Below are positions 61,401 through 64,000 of a stretch of 64,000 nucleotides of DNA, in pieces. The DNA is from Candidatus Paraluminiphilus aquimaris (lineage in GTDB: Bacteria; Pseudomonadota; Gammaproteobacteria; Pseudomonadales; Halieaceae). The stretch lies in assembly GCF_026230195.1 (NCBI RefSeq), contig NZ_CP036501.1:372001-436000 (forward strand), read 5' to 3'. Both the position numbers and the translations under genes were made by a program. How positions within the stretch are numbered: position 1 is the stretch's first letter; each line of letters starts with the position of its first letter. The notes beneath the pieces were generated by a model. The model saw only the letters and a list, made by a program, of their open reading frames with translations. It searched no databases and was not told the DNA's origin.

Positions 61401-63122
61401 GTGACCAGTTTCGAACTTTCCTCTGTACTTCTGTCATGCGGCTTCTTCATGAGTCTCGTCGCTTGGTACTCGTATCGCGCCGCTCGCGACGCCACAGCTA
61501 ATAGCGATGGTTACTTCCTGGCGGGGCGAGGTCTGAGTGCGACCTTCATCGCCGGATCTTTATTGCTCACCAATTTATCAGCCGAGCAATTAATAGGTCT
61601 CAACGGATCCGCCTACGGCTACAACATGAGCTCAATGGCATGGGAAGTAACGGCAGCCGTGGCAACCATCGCTATGGCGTTTTTCTTTCTCCCTCGATAC
61701 CTTAAAGGTGGCTTTACTACGCTGCCCCAGTATCTCGCTGATCGATATGATGATGATGTACGAAGACTCAGCGTCGTCTTATTTCTTTTGGGATATGGCC
61801 TCGTAACGCTTCCAAGCGTGCTCTACTCCGGCTCGGTCGCCGTACTGAAACTGTTTGATATTCAGACCCTCTTTGGCCTCAGTTACGCCAGCGCTTTATC
61901 GTCCACGGTTGTCGTTATCGGAATTTCAGGTGCGCTTTACGCCGTACTTGGTGGACTTAAAGCGGTAGCTGTATCCGACACACTCAACGGTATCGGTCTA
62001 CTCATTGTCGGTGTCGCCGTTCCCATTCTTGGACTTAAATTATTAGGCGGTGATGTGTGGGGTGGACTCACTGTTTTAACCAGTGAGCACCCAGAGAAGC
62101 TCAATGCTATTGGGGATGCCTCTTCGCCAACGCCGTTTGGCACACTTTTCACGGGCATGGTGTTTGCCAATCTTTTCTACTGGTGTTCAAACCAATACGT
62201 CATACAACGCACCCTCGCCGCAAAGAGCTTCTCAGAGGGGCAAAAAGGCGTATTACTCTCCGGCTACTTCAAGGTGTTAGTGCCCTTTTTTATGATGATT
62301 CCGGGTGTTATTGCCTATCACCTCTATGGAGCCGGTCTCGATTCCATTGATCTTGCCTACCCTCGATTAGTCAAAGATACGCTCCCGGTTTGGGCGCTCG
62401 GCTTTTTCTTGGCCGTGCTTTTGGGCGCTGTCTTTAGCTCATTCAATTCACTGATCAACAGTGCTGCCACCATGCTGACGCTGGATGTCATACAGCCCCT
62501 CAGAAAATACAAAATGTCGGATAAAGCGCTTGTCTCAACGGCCAAGATTGCGAGCATTTTCATCGCCGCCATCTCGTTGGCCATTGCGCCGCTTTTACAA
62601 TATGCGCCCGAGGGGCTCTGGCAAATCATTCGCATCTTCACCGGGTTTTACAATATCCCTATCATTGCTGTGGTTTTGGTGGGAATGCTCACAAGCCATG
62701 TACCCGCGCTGGGCGTGAAGCTTGCGATTGGGTTTCACCTCGTGGCTTACGCCCTGATGCAGTTCGTTTTTAAAACAGCTGTCGATATCCACTTCCTTCA
62801 CCTCTACGCCATTTTATTTTTCTGTGAAGTAGCGATTATGCTCACCGTCGGGTATTTCCGGCCTCAAATACAAAAGGCGACAGGTGCCTTCGCAGAAGGC
62901 CAATCGACTGCCGTCGATATGACGCCGTGGCACTATGCGAAGACGTGTGCCATAAGTCTTTTTTCTTGCGTCGTGTTTCTCTACCTCCTTTTTTCACCCG
63001 TCGGTATCGCGGGCGACTCAGCGACCTTATTTATTTCGCTGAGCTGCCTTCTGGTTACGCTAAATGTGGCGGCTTGGTATAAAGCGTTTAAGCGTGACAG
63101 TTCGCCACGCATGGTCCATTAA
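61401..63122 (+). CDS. Sodium:solute symporter (SSS/SLC5 family), longer paralogue
   Basis: A 573-residue inner-membrane Na+-coupled transporter with about 14 helices. GLSATFIAGSLLLTNLSAEQLIGLNG near residues 46-71 aligns closely with the paralogue next door, as do YAVLGGLKAVAVSDTLNG and FYWCSNQYVIQRT. These place it in the SGLT-like sugar subgroup. An extra C-terminal region of about 90 residues with two more helices accounts for the length difference. The start is GTG with a weak GAGAGA upstream. It is followed after 25 bases by the Gfo/Idh/MocA gene on the same strand, so both are probably one operon. Confidence 0.92.
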   Translation: MTSFELSSVLLSCGFFMSLVAWYSYRAARDATANSDGYFLAGRGLSATFIAGSLLLTNLSAEQLIGLNGSAYGYNMSSMAWEVTAAVATIAMAFFFLPRYLKGGFTTLPQYLADRYDDDVRRLSVVLFLLGYGLVTLPSVLYSGSVAVLKLFDIQTLFGLSYASALSSTVVVIGISGALYAVLGGLKAVAVSDTLNGIGLLIVGVAVPILGLKLLGGDVWGGLTVLTSEHPEKLNAIGDASSPTPFGTLFTGMVFANLFYWCSNQYVIQRTLAAKSFSEGQKGVLLSGYFKVLVPFFMMIPGVIAYHLYGAGLDSIDLAYPRLVKDTLPVWALGFFLAVLLGAVFSSFNSLINSAATMLTLDVIQPLRKYKMSDKALVSTAKIASIFIAAISLAIAPLLQYAPEGLWQIIRIFTGFYNIPIIAVVLVGMLTSHVPALGVKLAIGFHLVAYALMQFVFKTAVDIHFLHLYAILFFCEVAIMLTVGYFRPQIQKATGAFAEGQSTAVDMTPWHYAKTCAISLFSCVVFLYLLFSPVGIAGDSATLFISLSCLLVTLNVAAWYKAFKRDSSPRMVH

Positions 63123-63147
63123 TCACCAACGATAGCGTGCACCCATA

Positions 63148-64000
63148 ATGAAAGATGACTTAGATAGCATTGTTCAAAATTTGCGGGCTTCGATGAGCCC
63201 CGATGGGAAAAAACCGGGGTATGCCATCGTAGGCACCGGCATGATGGGTCGAGAACATATCAGAGCAGTTCTTCTGCTAAACCAAGCCACCATTGTTGGG
63301 CTGTATGACTCGAACCCTAAGAGCTTGGCGCTTGGCGTTGCCGAAGTGGAGCGGGTCGGTGGTAAAGCCCCAAAGCAATATACTGATTTAGCGGCGCTCA
63401 CTGACGATTCAGCGGTGGATGCAATCTTAATTTGCACACCTAATTTTACGCATCGCGCTATTTTCGACAGTGTTAAAGCGAGTAAGAAGCCGATTTTTCT
63501 CGAAAAGCCCATGGCAACAACGCTCGATGACGCACTGTACTTGGCGCAAGCTGCACTGGCCTATCCCGCGCCCATTCAGCTGGGTATGCAGTATCGCTAT
63601 AAGTCGCAGTATCAGCTGGCACTTTCCGCACTTGAGAAAAGTGAGCTAGGGCCGGTCCACACAATAAGCCTTTGCGAGTACCGACCGCCGTTTCTTGGAA
63701 AAGTCGGCGAGTGGAACAAATTTTCGGCGTATTCGGGCGGTACCCTGGTGGAGAAATGCTGTCATTACTTTGACCTTATGAATCGGATCGCGGGCGCTCC
63801 GCCTGTTCGGGTGTATGCCACGGGTGGCCGCGCTGTGAACTTCACAGAATTTAAATACGAGGGCAAACCGTCGGATATCGACGACCACGCGCTGGTCATT
63901 GTCGACTATCAAAACGGGGTAAAAGCCCAATTTATTCTCAACATGTTCAGCGAAGAACTTTTTGAATCCCTCGCAGTCAGTGGCGCAAAGGGGACCCTTT
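63148..64000 (+). CDS. Gfo/Idh/MocA-family oxidoreductase (3' end beyond window)
   Basis: The first 284 codons of an NAD(P)-dependent sugar or inositol dehydrogenase. The Rossmann motif is AIVGTGMMG (about residues 26-34). ILICTPNFTHR near 96 and the diagnostic FLEKPMA near 115 follow. TLVEKCCHYFDLMN near 200 supplies the catalytic lysine/histidine pair. The reading frame is open to the last base, so the gene is truncated only by the window. It probably oxidises the sugar imported by the adjacent SSS transporter. The ATG at 63148 has no strong ribosome-binding site. Confidence 0.92.
   Translation, partial: MKDDLDSIVQNLRASMSPDGKKPGYAIVGTGMMGREHIRAVLLLNQATIVGLYDSNPKSLALGVAEVERVGGKAPKQYTDLAALTDDSAVDAILICTPNFTHRAIFDSVKASKKPIFLEKPMATTLDDALYLAQAALAYPAPIQLGMQYRYKSQYQLALSALEKSELGPVHTISLCEYRPPFLGKVGEWNKFSAYSGGTLVEKCCHYFDLMNRIAGAPPVRVYATGGRAVNFTEFKYEGKPSDIDDHALVIVDYQNGVKAQFILNMFSEELFESLAVSGAKGTL

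Noticed and set aside
1-64000. CRISPR arrays, tRNA genes, insertion sequences, integrases or toxin-antitoxin pairs
   Set aside because: No regularly spaced repeats, cloverleaf sequences, transposase or integrase motifs, or small paired antitoxin-like genes were seen on either strand.

Overview
This window looks like chromosomal DNA of a marine, heterotrophic gammaproteobacterium. The style of the proteins fits the Halieaceae (OM60/NOR5) neighbourhood: three TonB-dependent receptors, several exported lipoproteins, sodium-coupled symporters, an AcuI-type reductase, laminarin- and galactoside-type glycosidases, and many short-chain dehydrogenases, alpha/beta hydrolases and dioxygenases. The taxonomic call is an inference from family content and was not tested by any search. 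Genes are dense, most starts have recognisable Shine-Dalgarno sequences, and several intrinsic terminators sit between genes. I see no tRNA, rRNA, insertion sequence, integrase, phage gene or CRISPR array.

Layout. 0.1-10 kb: NADP-malic enzyme (maeB), an EthD-like protein, a phytanoyl-CoA-type dioxygenase, a VOC protein, an alpha/beta hydrolase, acryloyl-CoA reductase (acuI), a serine beta-lactamase-fold hydrolase, a two-helix membrane protein and a Na+/amino-acid symporter. 10-21 kb: a GH2 beta-glucuronidase-like enzyme, an SDR, secreted hydrolase and SnoaL-like proteins, a membrane-anchored retropepsin-like protease, a Fur-box-preceded siderophore receptor with a lipoprotein and a ferric-reductase-like membrane protein, and a GH17 lipoprotein. 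21-31 kb: MAPEG, another beta-lactamase-fold esterase, an HSL-type hydrolase, an SDR, a PlsC-type acyltransferase, a compact three-gene module (catalytically atypical SDR, TauD/TfdA dioxygenase, 2-oxopent-4-enoate-hydratase-like) and a lipoprotein penicillin/AHL acylase. 31-42 kb: two transporters, an isolated low-GC formyltransferase, an exported amidohydrolase, a large TonB receptor, an SDR and a class III CoA-transferase. 42-51 kb: a probable operon of HMG-CoA-lyase-like, hyuA and hyuB followed by a TonB receptor, with a divergent isochorismatase-type amidohydrolase. 51-57.5 kb: GST, a duplicated-domain secreted protein, an S9 peptidase, a secreted metallo-beta-lactamase and a lipoprotein ADP-ribosylglycohydrolase homologue. 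57.5-64 kb: GH36 alpha-galactosidase, two divergent SSS symporters and a Gfo/Idh/MocA oxidoreductase that runs off the window end.

How the genes may work together. The outer-membrane receptors, exported hydrolases and Na+ symporters describe a scavenger of algal polymers and small organic compounds. The GH36/SSS/Gfo block reads as a sugar-uptake and catabolic locus. The hyuA-hyuB/lyase/receptor/amidohydrolase block reads as a catabolic route for an unidentified cyclic amide or related acid. No gene in the window looks like a transcription factor, yet several intergenic regions contain clean inverted or direct repeats that could be operators. No single previously undescribed system stands out strongly. 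The best candidates are the hyuAB/lyase/receptor cluster, the atypical SDR-dioxygenase-hydratase module and the lipoprotein ADP-ribosylglycohydrolase next to the glycosidase locus.
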